64,000 nucleotides of DNA from Arthrobacter livingstonensis (GTDB taxonomy: Bacteria; Actinomycetota; Actinomycetes; Actinomycetales; Micrococcaceae): NCBI RefSeq assembly GCF_003219815.1, contig NZ_QJVD01000020.1:1-64000 (forward strand), given 5' to 3'. Below are positions 42,710 to 50,967 of the stretch, one piece after another. A program made the position numbers and the translations under genes. The notes under the pieces were generated by a model. The model had not been told where the DNA came from, did not search any database, and saw only the letters and a program-made list of their open reading frames with translations. How positions within the stretch are numbered: position 1 is the stretch's first letter; each line of letters begins with the position of its first letter.

Positions 42710-45436
42710 CTAGTTCCGGTGGGGATCTGCGCCGCGGACGGGGATGTGGGTGGCCACCAGCACCGGGCCCCGCGATCCGGCCGCAGCGTTCCCAACCCCC
42801 GCCTCACCGGCAGCTGCCTCCATCGCCGCTGCCTTCTCGGCCTCCGTGGCCGGGCGGATCTGCCCGCGTTCTGGCACAAACTCGATCGAGTCATCGGCCG
42901 CCTCCGGGGCGTTGACGAAGGAGCGGAAGCGCCGTAGCCGTTCGGGATCGGCCAGGGTGGCGGCCCATTCGTCCTCGTAGTGCTCCACATGCAGGGCCAT
43001 GGCGGCTTCCAGGTCCGCCGCGATGCCCAGCGAGTCGTTGACCACCACGTCCGCCACGTGCGCCAGGCCGCCGTCGAGCTCCTCCTGCCAGCGGGCCGTG
43101 CGCTGCAGGCGGTCGGCGGTGCGGATGTAGTACATCAGGTAGCGGTCGATGTAGCTGATGAGCGTGGCGTCGTCGAGGTCCTTGGCGAGCAGCTGCGCGT
43201 GGGCCGGGGTGGCGCCGCCGTTGCCGCCCACGTACAGGTTCCAGCCGTCGGCGGTGGCGATGACGCCTACGTCCTTGCCGCGTGCCTCGGCGCATTCCCG
43301 GGCGCAGCCGGAGACACCGAGCTTGATTTTGTGCGGGCTGCGCAGGCCGCGGTACCGCAGTTCCAGTTGGATGGCCATGGCCACCGAGTCCTGCACGCCA
43401 AAGCGGCACCAGGTGGAGCCGACGCAGGACTTCACGGTGCGCAGGGATTTCCCGTAGGCCTGGCCGGACTCCATGCCGGCGTCGATGAGGATCTTCCAGA
43501 TCGCCGGCAGCTGCTCAAGGCGGGCGCCGAAAAGGTCGATGCGCTGCCCGCCGGTGATCTTGGTGTACAGGCCGAACTCCTGGGCCACCGCGGCAATCAC
43601 GGCCAGCTTGGCGGGGGTGATCTCCCCGCCGGGGATGCGCGGAACCACCGAGTAGCTGCCATCCTTTTGCATGTTGGCCAGGGCGCGGTCGTTGGTGTCC
43701 TGGAGGGTGCCCCGGCCAGCGTCGAGCACGTATTCGCTGTGCTGGCTGGCCAGAATGGAGGCCACGGTGGGCTTGCAGATGTCGCAGCCGTGCCCGGCCC
43801 GGGCGGTTTCATCGACGCCAAAGCGGGCCAGGATGTCCGGAAAACTGGTCAGTTCCAGGGCGCTGACGGCCTCAAAGAGCTCCGCGCGGGACATCCCGAA
43901 GTGTTCGCACAACGCCTTTGACACGGCGATGCCAGACTTGGCCAGCTCGCCCTCCATGAGCTTCTTCAGCAGGGGCACGCAGGAACCGCACTGGGTGCCG
44001 GCCCGGGTGCACGCCGAAAGGTCCGGCAGGTCCCGGACGGGGTCGGCGCCCTCGCAGCTGCCGCAGCCGTTGACGGCGTCGCGGATGCTGCCGGCGGAGA
44101 CGTTGTTGCACGAGCACAGGATGGCGTCGTCGGGAAGTTCGACGGCGGGTGCGTCCCCTCCGCCTGCTGCCGACAGGAACGCGCCGGGCCCGGCCGGCAG
44201 TTCCCGGCCCAGCAACGGGCGCAGGCTGGTGTACGGGGTGGCGTCGCCGACAAAAATGCCGCCCAGCAGGGTTTTGGCGTCGGCGCTGGTGACGATCTTT
44301 TGGTAAATGCCGCGGGCGGGATCGGCATAGACCACCTCCAGGCTGTCCTCCGTGCGGGCAAAGGCGTCGCCAAAGCTGGCCACGTCCACCCCGGAGAGCT
44401 TGAGCTTGGTGGCCGTGTCGAACCCGGGGAACGTGGCGGTCCCTCCGTGCAGGCGGTCGGCCACAATTTCCGCCATGGTGTTGGCCGGCGCCACCAGGCC
44501 CAGGCACATGCCGTCAAAGTTGGCCACCTCGCCGATGGCCCAGATGCCGGGAACGGCGGTGGCGCAGCCTTCAGTGATTTGGACGCCGCCGCGAGGTCCC
44601 AGCGTCAGGCCGTGGGCGGCGTTGCCGTCCGCGTCCCTGGCCAGCTCGTCGCGGGGCCGCACGCCGATGGCGGCCACCACCAGGTCGGCGGCGACCACGG
44701 CGCCACCGGCCAGGACCACCCCGGTGACCTGGCCGGCGTCGTGCGTTTCAATGGCGGAGGGGTAGGCGCCGGTGGCGGCGGAGATTCCCTTGGCGGCGAC
44801 CAGGCGGCCCAGCGCCTGGCCGGCGCCCTCATCCAGCTGCGCGTTCATGAGCCAGCCGCCGCCGTTGATGACGGTGGCGTCCGCGCCGAGTTTCATGAGC
44901 CCGGCCGCCGCTTCCAGGCCGAGCAGGCCGCCGCCCAGCACTGCGGCCCTGACCTGGCGGCCCAGCACTTGTTGCAGGCGGGCCGCCTCGCGGTTCAGGG
45001 CCCAGACGTCGTCAAGGGTGCGGTAGACGTGGGTGTGTTCGGCGCCGGGGATGGCCGGCCTGGCCGCGTCGGAGCCGGTGGCCAGGACCAGCTCGTCGTA
45101 GCGGTGGCTGGCTTCCACGCCGTCCCTCGACCTTGTGGTGACCGTCCGGGCGGCGGGGTCGATGGTGACGGCGCGGGCGCCGGTGGCCAGTGTGATGGCG
45201 GGGTGGTCCCAGAGCGCGGAGTCGCCGAGGGAAAGATCGGTTTCCGTCTCGGTCAGGGCCTTGCCCAGGTCCACACGGTCGTAGGGAGTGTGGGCCTCCT
45301 CAGCGAGGACCGTGACGTTCCAGCCGTTCATTCCGCGGGCGTGCATGGCCTCGGCGAAGCGGTGGGCGGCTGGACCACCGCCCACCACCACGACCTGGCG
45401 GGCCGGCGCTGCTTCCTCGGTTGTTCCCTGATTCAT
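42710..45436 (-). CDS. nirB: Nitrite reductase [NAD(P)H] large subunit
   Basis: 908 residues. Six-electron reduction of nitrite to ammonium in the cytoplasm. Domains in order: FAD/NAD(P)H pyridine oxidoreductase (VVVVGGGPAAHRFAEAM, about 10-330), BFD-like [2Fe-2S] (ILCSCNNVSAGSIRDAVNGC, TQCGSCVPLLKKLM, about 430-510), a second CDICKP motif, the ferredoxin-like half domain (IPGGEITPAKL, about 620-690) and the siroheme/[4Fe-4S] domain with CVGSTWCRFG and GVSGCARECAEARGKD supplying the four cysteines. Length is typical. Unusually, nirD is not downstream but divergent. cobA and the hemD-type gene follow, so siroheme supply is co-expressed. Confidence 0.96.
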   Translation of the reverse strand: MNQGTTEEAAPARQVVVVGGGPAAHRFAEAMHARGMNGWNVTVLAEEAHTPYDRVDLGKALTETETDLSLGDSALWDHPAITLATGARAVTIDPAARTVTTRSRDGVEASHRYDELVLATGSDAARPAIPGAEHTHVYRTLDDVWALNREAARLQQVLGRQVRAAVLGGGLLGLEAAAGLMKLGADATVINGGGWLMNAQLDEGAGQALGRLVAAKGISAATGAYPSAIETHDAGQVTGVVLAGGAVVAADLVVAAIGVRPRDELARDADGNAAHGLTLGPRGGVQITEGCATAVPGIWAIGEVANFDGMCLGLVAPANTMAEIVADRLHGGTATFPGFDTATKLKLSGVDVASFGDAFARTEDSLEVVYADPARGIYQKIVTSADAKTLLGGIFVGDATPYTSLRPLLGRELPAGPGAFLSAAGGGDAPAVELPDDAILCSCNNVSAGSIRDAVNGCGSCEGADPVRDLPDLSACTRAGTQCGSCVPLLKKLMEGELAKSGIAVSKALCEHFGMSRAELFEAVSALELTSFPDILARFGVDETARAGHGCDICKPTVASILASQHSEYVLDAGRGTLQDTNDRALANMQKDGSYSVVPRIPGGEITPAKLAVIAAVAQEFGLYTKITGGQRIDLFGARLEQLPAIWKILIDAGMESGQAYGKSLRTVKSCVGSTWCRFGVQDSVAMAIQLELRYRGLRSPHKIKLGVSGCARECAEARGKDVGVIATADGWNLYVGGNGGATPAHAQLLAKDLDDATLISYIDRYLMYYIRTADRLQRTARWQEELDGGLAHVADVVVNDSLGIAADLEAAMALHVEHYEDEWAATLADPERLRRFRSFVNAPEAADDSIEFVPERGQIRPATEAEKAAAMEAAAGEAGVGNAAAGSRGPVLVATHIPVRGADPHRN

Positions 45437-45769
45437 GGCTGGCGCCTTTCGCTTGGGTTGGCCCGGTGCTGGTGCTGGTGCGGAGTGCGGTCTGGTGCTG
45501 CTGCGGTTGCTGGGTGCGTCCGGTGCTGGGTGCTGCGGCCAAGGTGTGGTTCAAGACTAGGGAGCCGGCGTTGCCCCGCCGTTTCGGATATGTTTCCTCG
45601 CGTTAACTTTCACCTAACGGACGGCAGGGGCCGGCCGGTGAGGGAAGGTTTACGTGCTTGTCATCTTCGGGGAGGGTGCGGGAAACACGCCGCCAATAGT
45701 GTTTTTCCCATCGGATCGAACCCGGTATATACCCCGCACACGTACCCCGTAGATTAAGGAAGAAGCGGC
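45437..45769. other. Divergent promoter region between nirB and nirD
   Basis: 333 bases without a gene. The part next to nirB (45465-45545) is built of imperfect GGTGCTG repeats. The middle contains a candidate nitrogen-control site (45603-45618). Close to nirD lie GGTATATACC (around 45722) and AAGGAAG six bases before its ATG. Confidence 0.5.
45603..45618 (+). promoter_or_regulatory. Candidate GlnR-type site between nirB and nirD
   Basis: TTAAC-N6-CTAAC places two AC dinucleotides nine bases apart, which is the core spacing of actinobacterial GlnR boxes (GTnAC-N6-GnAAC). Two positions deviate from the consensus. Its location between two divergent nitrite reductase genes is what gives it weight. 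Confidence 0.3.
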
Positions 45770-46201
45770 ATGGATACCCTCATGGAAACGCAGTCTGCAC
45801 CGCACCGCGACGCTGCCCGATTCGCACCGGCCCTGCATGGGACTCCGCTCCCGCACGGGGTCCCCGCCCCGCACGGCGGTGCCACATGGCACCGGGTCTG
45901 CCGGGTCGCCGAACTGGACGATTCCTGGGGTGAGGCGGCCCTTGTCGGCGGCCGCCAGGTGGCGCTTTTCCGGGTGGGGGAGCGCAGTGTCTTTGCCGTC
46001 TCCCACGCGGATCCCGCCACCCGTGCCAATGTCATGGCACGCGGCATTGTCGGCTCGAGGGGGAACACCCACACCATCGCCTCACCCCTCCACAAGGAGG
46101 TCTACAGCTTGGCCACGGGCGAGTGTTTCGGGAACCCCGAACTGCATTTGGGCACGTACCAGGTGCGTGTGGTGGACGGTGCCGTCGAGGTGGCGCTGTA
46201 A
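45770..46201 (+). CDS. nirD: Nitrite reductase small subunit NirD
   Basis: 143 residues, ATG 45770 with AAGGAAG upstream. Rieske-fold small subunit that pairs with NirB. Residues about 38-143 hold the family core: WHRVCRVAELDDSWGEAALV, VALFRVGERSVFAVSHADPA, RGNTHTIASPLHKEVYSLAT and LGTYQVRVVDGAVEV. As in other NirD proteins the Cys-His cluster ligands of true Rieske proteins are mostly absent. The N-terminal 35 residues are His/Pro-rich and not conserved. Divergent from nirB, probably under shared nitrogen control. Confidence 0.93.
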   Translation: MDTLMETQSAPHRDAARFAPALHGTPLPHGVPAPHGGATWHRVCRVAELDDSWGEAALVGGRQVALFRVGERSVFAVSHADPATRANVMARGIVGSRGNTHTIASPLHKEVYSLATGECFGNPELHLGTYQVRVVDGAVEVAL

Positions 46202-46211
46202 GGGCGAGGTG

Positions 46212-46263
46212 ACTGGGCACTTGTGGCTGTTTTCGGCACCCATTTCAGCCACTAGTGTCCAGT
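46212..46263 (+). terminator. Long hairpin after nirD
   Basis: ACTGGGCACTTGTGGCTG pairs with CAGCCACTAGTGTCCAGT: 18-base arms with two mismatches and a 16-base loop containing TTTT. It begins 11 bases after the nirD stop. Confidence 0.65.
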
Positions 46264-46319
46264 GGGCGGAGGCCCGGCTGCACTTGCCCGGGCTGCCGCG
46301 AACGGGCAGAATCGCATCC

Positions 46320-46535
46320 ATGGCACATAAATTTGCGGTGGGCGACCACGTCACATGGAATTCCGAGGCCGGGCATGTCCAGGGGACCATCACCAAGGTC
46401 CACACCGGGGACGTCGACTACAAGGGCCACACCCGACGGTGTACGCCCGAGGATCCGCAGTACGAGATCAAGAGCAGCAAAACGGACCACGTGGCCATGC
46501 ACAAGGGCAGCGCCCTGACGAAAATCAAGGGATGA
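46320..46535 (+). CDS. DUF2945 (HVA1/TUDOR-like) small protein
   Basis: 71 residues from ATG 46320. Reads MAHKFAVGDHVTWNSEAGHV, then GTITKVHTGDVDYKGH and YEIKSSKTDHVAMHKGSALT. This is the complete DUF2945 hypervirulence-associated TUDOR-like fold, a small beta-barrel of unknown function that is common in bacteria and fungi. The 3' two thirds are repeated, in degraded form, at 48341-48478 on the far side of the hipBA locus. Confidence 0.85.
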   Translation: MAHKFAVGDHVTWNSEAGHVQGTITKVHTGDVDYKGHTRRCTPEDPQYEIKSSKTDHVAMHKGSALTKIKG

Positions 46536-46717
46536 TGGAAATCCGGCGCCGCCACCGGGTCCATTCGAGGCAAGCGCCGCTGCATGGGCTCCGTTGAGCC
46601 AAAAGTTGAGCCAAAATTCGAAGGAAAGTTGCTTCGTTGCTGTCCTGAGGCCCGTTAATGAGCATACTGGCCCGTCGCGGACCTCGGTCGGCTGTGAGGA
46701 CTGCAGCGCCTAATTTG

Positions 46718-46733
46718 ATTACGAACTCGTAAT
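46718..46733. promoter_or_regulatory. Palindrome upstream of hipB (candidate operator 1)
   Basis: ATTACGA-AC-TCGTAAT, perfect 7-base arms with a 2-base spacer, in an AT-rich stretch 68-83 bases before the hipB start. Confidence 0.4.
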
Positions 46734-46742
46734 TAGTGGACC

Positions 46743-46791
46743 ATTATTACTTTTTCCGGATAGGATGGGAATTATTACCGGGACGTAATAA
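46743..46791. promoter_or_regulatory. TTATTAC repeats upstream of hipB (candidate operator 2 and promoter)
   Basis: ATTATTAC occurs directly at 46743-46750 and 46771-46778; the second copy forms a dyad TTATTAC-N6-GTAATAA (46772-46791) that ends 9 bases before the GTG start. This is the expected place for autoregulation by an XRE/HipB dimer. Confidence 0.45.
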
Positions 46792-46800
46792 GGAGCAGTT

Positions 46801-47022
46801 GTGCAAGGCGTCATGAGGACTACGCAGGACCTGGGGCTGATGGTTCATGGTGTCCGCACGCGGCATCAGCTCACCCAGGCTGAACTGGCCACCCGGCTTG
46901 GGGTCAGCCAGCGCTATCTTTCGGAGCTGGAGACTGGGAAACCCAAGGTCCTGAACGCGAAACTGCTCTCAGTCCTCGACCAGCTGGGTGTGGAGCTCAT
47001 CTACCGGGAAGTTCAGGAGTGA
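46801..47022 (+). CDS. hipB: HipB-like XRE-family antitoxin/repressor
   Basis: 73 residues from GTG 46801, with AAGGAG six bases upstream. XRE helix-turn-helix: LGLMVHGVRTRHQLTQAELA, TRLGVSQRYLSELETGK with the recognition helix SQRYLSELE, ending VLDQLGVELIYREVQE. HipB neutralises the HipA kinase and represses its own operon; the palindromes just upstream fit this. It overlaps the start of hipA (47019) by 4 bases. The frame is intact, whereas hipA is broken. Confidence 0.85.
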   Translation: MQGVMRTTQDLGLMVHGVRTRHQLTQAELATRLGVSQRYLSELETGKPKVLNAKLLSVLDQLGVELIYREVQE

Positions 47023-48306
47023 GCGCGCTGCTGCCGGTCCATCTATACGGCACCGTTGTCGGTCATCTGGAACGCATCAGTCCTGCGGGGGTTCGCTTCC
47101 ATTCGTCAGAACAGGGCAGCGCCAGGTTCGCCCGTTGGCTCACCCGTCCTCTCCCGCAGCCTTCCCCTTGCCTCCCGTCCGTCCAGTGTGGAGGCAGCAA
47201 CCAACTTTTTCGGTGGGCTCCTTCCTGAAGGCCGGGGACTGCACAACCTGGCAAAACAGGCCGGCGCAGCCACTGATGACGTGTATGCCCTGATCGAATT
47301 CGCCGGCCTTGACGTCGCCGGAGCCGTCCAGGTGGGGCACTTGGTAAACGCGAGTCACGGCGGCTATGCACCCGTCAGTGACGGCGAGATCCTCGCGCGG
47401 CTGGATAGGACGTACGAATACGTGATGGGGTCCGTGGGAGGCGGCGGGTCGCTGGCCGGCTACCAGCCAAAAACCACTTTGGCACGCATCAACGGAAAGT
47501 GGTGCATGGCCACAGGCAGTGCGGCTTCCACCCACATTCTCAAGCCGGTGCCGAGGGAATAAGAGCAGTCAGCCGAGAGGGAGGCCTATGGTCTTTCGCT
47601 GGGTCGAACGCTGGGGCTGACGACTTTCGACAGCCATCTTCAACGTTTCGGCGACCGGCTGGTTCTCGTCATTGAACGTTATGACCGAGAGATTCACGGC
47701 AACAAAGTCGACCGCATCCATCAGGAAGATGCTGCCCAGGCCCTGTCGCTGCGCTGGAACAGCGATGCAAAATTCGAGGCCGTCGATACACGGGCGAATC
47801 TCCATGCGGTGGCAGGCCTCGTGAGCCGGACGCGGCAGGCCATCTCATCCGCACCAGGGGACTTGGAGCGGTTGTTGGCATTCGTCACATTCAATGCGGC
47901 CATCGGAAACACAGACGCCCATGCAAAGAATTTTTCCATCGTGCACTACTCAAACGGACGAGTCGCGCTGGCCCCGCTCTACGACGTTTCAACCCATGCC
48001 ATGGCCACCGGCGGACAGCAGAACATGGCCCTGCGGATCAACGGACTGGCCTCCCAGCCGGACCTACGGCTAACCGACCTGGTGGCCGAGGGAGTTTCCT
48101 GGGGGCTGAAGCCCGAAGCAGCTGAAGCGTTGGTCCACTGCACACTCACGGAGCTGAGAGATGCGGTGTGCGCGGGCGAGCAGGAAAGAGTTGATTCGAG
48201 CATCCCGGCTTACATCGACCGGCAATCCGCCAACCTTCTTGGCGGCCAGCGCGCCGGAGCCGGGATTGGACAGCCGCCGGCGCTTCATCACTTCACCCAC
48301 TCTTAA
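47019..48306 (+). pseudogene. hipA: HipA-like serine/threonine kinase toxin, frameshifted and with an internal stop
   Basis: It begins MSALLPVHLYGTVVGHLERI (47019). Near 47110-47135 the frame must shift by one to give LSRSLPLASRPSSVEAATNF, FGGLLPEGRGL (normal HipA N-terminal domain) and TGSAASTHILKPVPRE. An in-frame TAA at 47560 follows, then the same frame goes on with AYGLSLGRTLGLTTFDSHLQ, LVIERYDRE, the catalytic NTDAHAKNFSIVHY and LAPLYDVST, to the stop at 48306. About 430 codons in all, a normal HipA length. Kinase residues survive, so the inactivation looks recent. Either lesion alone would abolish the full toxin. Confidence 0.8.
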
Positions 48307-48340
48307 ACGCAGGCGAGCCACGGGCACCGGCTCCGTGCAC

Positions 48341-48478
48341 CGTTAAGAAAGTCCACACCAGGGACGCCGACCATGAGGGCCGCGCCCGCCGATTTACAGA
48401 ACTGAATAGAGGGCAATAAAAAAAATGGACCACTTGGCCATGCACAAGGGGAGCGCCGTGACGAAAATCAAGGGCTGA
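48341..48478 (+). pseudogene. Degraded second copy of the DUF2945 gene 3' end
   Basis: AAAGTCCACACCAGGGACGC and ACCACTTGGCCATGCACAAG, followed by GGGAGCGCCGTGACGAAAAT and CAAGGGCTGA, match 46400-46535 almost base for base at the 3' end. The central part is shifted and interrupted by an A-rich tract. The 5' third is absent. With the intact gene at 46320 it brackets hipBA. Confidence 0.75.
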
Positions 48479-48514
48479 GAAAACGATGCCGGCCAGCTGC
48501 CATATCGTTGGGGC

Positions 48515-49465
48515 ATGACTGAAGAACCGTTAAACATGCGCAGCGGTTGGGTGGAAGTCCCCAGGGCAAGGATCCATTGGGAAGCGACGGGAAATCCTGA
48601 GGGTGTGCCGGTGCTCTACCTGCACGGCGGTCCGGGCGGGTCGCTGGGCAAGGGAGGGTACCGAAAAAAGCATGATGCGGCGCGGTTCTGGACCATCGGC
48701 ATCGATCAGCGCGGGTGCGGGCAAAGCACCCCCACGGCGCAGGACGACTTGGAACATCTGGCGGATAACACCACGCAGACGCTGATTGAGGACATTGAGT
48801 CCCTGCGCAGGCACCTGGGTATCGAAAAGTGGATCGTCACCGGTGTTTCGTGGGGGAGCACTCTCGCGCTCGCCTACGCATTGGCGCACCCTGACCGCGT
48901 GCTGGGGATCGCCCTGGTCGCGGTGACAACCACGGACCGCGACTACGTGGACTGGATTACTGAGGGCGTGGGCCGCATCTTCCCTGAGGCCTGGGCCGAG
49001 TTTGCCGGGGCCGCCGCGGCGCGGCCGGGCGAGCGGATCGTGGAGGCCTATGCCCGGCGCTTGGCCGGCAGCGACAGGGAGGAAGCCCGTGTGGCGGCCG
49101 CAGCCTGGGACCGGTGGGAATCCACGCACATATCCATGAGCCCCTACTGGCAGCCCGGGCCCATGTTCGAGGACGAAGCGCAGCGCATGACCTTCGCGCT
49201 CCTCGTGACGCACTACTGGGCCAACGACAGCTTCCTCACTGGCAGCCGGGAAATCCTGCCCCGGATCCATGAATTGGAAGGGATCCCCGGCCACCTCATA
49301 CACGGCCGCCGGGACGTCAGCGGCCCCGCGATCACTGCGTGGCAGCTTCATCAGCGGTGGAAGGGCAGCCAGCTGGTCATTGTCGAGGACGAGGGGCACG
49401 GCGGCCCCAAATCCATGGCGGAACTCACGCAGGCGGTGGAAGGAATCGCCGCAGGACTGTCCTAG
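48515..49465 (+). CDS. pip: Proline iminopeptidase (alpha/beta hydrolase, S33)
   Basis: 316 residues. Releases N-terminal proline from peptides in the cytoplasm. S33 hallmarks: LYLHGGPGGS (oxyanion hole) at 35-43, IDQRGCGQSTP, nucleophile S112 in GVSWGSTLALAY, HGRRDVSGPA carrying the acid Asp, and EDEGHGG with the catalytic His. Length and motifs fit the family; a related amino-acid esterase activity cannot be excluded. It follows the DUF2945 relic by 37 bases and is probably transcribed alone. Confidence 0.88.
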   Translation: MTEEPLNMRSGWVEVPRARIHWEATGNPEGVPVLYLHGGPGGSLGKGGYRKKHDAARFWTIGIDQRGCGQSTPTAQDDLEHLADNTTQTLIEDIESLRRHLGIEKWIVTGVSWGSTLALAYALAHPDRVLGIALVAVTTTDRDYVDWITEGVGRIFPEAWAEFAGAAAARPGERIVEAYARRLAGSDREEARVAAAAWDRWESTHISMSPYWQPGPMFEDEAQRMTFALLVTHYWANDSFLTGSREILPRIHELEGIPGHLIHGRRDVSGPAITAWQLHQRWKGSQLVIVEDEGHGGPKSMAELTQAVEGIAAGLS

Positions 49466-49500
49466 GGACCTGGTCTGGTCGCAGCCGCCCCCTTATTCGC

Positions 49501-50676
49501 TCACCAACTTCGTTTCTGGCGGCGGCGCAGCACCGCGGCAAGCACGACGGCGGCGCCGACCCCCGTGGTCCACCACAGGACACGCTTTTCCTGGGCGGCG
49601 TCCGGGCCGGGATTCGGGGAAGCCTGCCGGCGCAACATCCTCCCTTCGGCCACCAGCAGCAGTTCCTTGTCGTGCTTCTTGGCGCTCGCAGCCGTGTCCC
49701 GGGGCGGCAGCTGCAACTCCGCTTCCGCCTTGATGCCGGCCTGCAGCTGGCGGCCGCGTTCGACTTCGGCGTCAAGTTCGGCCCCGAGGAGCAGCATGAG
49801 GTTCATGATCCAGATCCACAGCAGCAGCACGATCATGCCGGCAATGGTCCCGTACGTTTTGTCGTACTTGGAGAAGTTGCTGACATAAAAGCCGAACCCC
49901 ACGGAGGCCACCACCATGGCCACGAGGGCAACGCTCGCGCCGACGCTGATCCAGCGGAACCTGGGCTGCCTGACATTGGGCGTGAAATAGTACAGGACGG
50001 CGATCAGCACAATGGCCAGGATGGCGACCACGGGCCACTTGGCGATGTTCCAGGTGGCGACGGCGGCATCTCCCACGCCCAGGGCGTCGCCCAGGACCCT
50101 GGCGACCGGGCCCGAGACCACCAGCATCAGGGCAATGGCAGCGACGATCAGCACGGCGGCCAGGGTCACGAGCAGCAGGGCCGGGCGCAGCTTCCAGACG
50201 GGGCGGCCCTCGTCGGTGCCGTAAATGCGGTTCATGGCCCGGCTGAAGGCTCCGACGTAGCCGGAGGCGGACCACAGGGCCGTGACCAGTCCAAGCGCAA
50301 ACGTCCAGCCGGCGGCGGAGGAGGACGCCAAATGCTCTACGGGTCCCTTTATGGTGTCCATGACTTGCTGGTCCGTCAGCTGGCGCACCAGGTCCAGCAT
50401 CACTTTGGTGGTTTGTTCGGCCTGTCCCAGCAGCCCGAGAATGGACACCAGCGCCAGAATGGCCGGAAACAGGGACAATATTCCGTAATACGTCAGTGCG
50501 GCTGCCAGGTCCGTGCAGCCGTCGGAGCTGAACTTGCCCACAGCGCGCCTGGTCACGTATTTCCAGGACTTGGCCGGCAGCTTGCCGGGGTTCCGGGGCT
50601 TGCGGGGGTCGTCCGGTGCCGGGGCGCTGGCCTTTTCTACGGCAGCGCCGGTTTCGCCGTTTGCGTACGGGCTCAT
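49501..50676 (-). CDS. YihY/BrkB-family membrane protein
   Basis: 391 residues. Family core: SSDGCTDLAAALTYYGILSL and FPAILALVSILGLLGQ, a mid-protein LVTALWSASGYVGAFSRAMN, PALLLVTLAAVLIVAAIALM, RWISVGASVALVAMVVASVG, and the IAGMIVLLLWIWIMNLMLLL helix ending LGAELDAEVERGRQL. Six membrane helices. Once called ribonuclease BN, now regarded as a probable transporter or envelope protein of unknown substrate. The C-terminal 80 residues add an extra helix (GAAVVLAAVL) and a basic end. Convergent with pip, 35 bases between stops. Confidence 0.88.
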   Translation of the reverse strand: MSPYANGETGAAVEKASAPAPDDPRKPRNPGKLPAKSWKYVTRRAVGKFSSDGCTDLAAALTYYGILSLFPAILALVSILGLLGQAEQTTKVMLDLVRQLTDQQVMDTIKGPVEHLASSSAAGWTFALGLVTALWSASGYVGAFSRAMNRIYGTDEGRPVWKLRPALLLVTLAAVLIVAAIALMLVVSGPVARVLGDALGVGDAAVATWNIAKWPVVAILAIVLIAVLYYFTPNVRQPRFRWISVGASVALVAMVVASVGFGFYVSNFSKYDKTYGTIAGMIVLLLWIWIMNLMLLLGAELDAEVERGRQLQAGIKAEAELQLPPRDTAASAKKHDKELLLVAEGRMLRRQASPNPGPDAAQEKRVLWWTTGVGAAVVLAAVLRRRQKRSW

Positions 50677-50967
50677 CTAACAGTCCCTTTCATGCGGGGT
50701 CACGGATGGACGGCGCCGTGCAGATGCCGCCTTCGAAGCCTGCCTCATTTCCGGGACGCCGGGCGCACGGTATTTCCCTTGCCGCGCGCTCTGCCGTCCC
50801 AGACATGGTTTCACCCTAGCGCCTGCCAGCCGCCTGCCGCCGGTGATTGCCCCGGGCGGCCCGGGGCCCGGGGCGGGCTGCCGGGACTCGGCATCGCGGT
50901 TACCACATCTACGGTTCCGGTTCCGGGTTCTCAGATCTGCGGCCCCGGCGGCGGCCCGGCCGGCTGC
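50677..50967. other. Intergenic region between BrkB-like and phosphomutase genes
   Basis: No gene is seen. It contains the promoter for the leftward BrkB gene and, near 50850-50880, a GC-rich self-complementary run (CCCGGGCGGCCCGGGGCCCG) that could end the leftward transcript of the phosphomutase gene. Confidence 0.4.
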
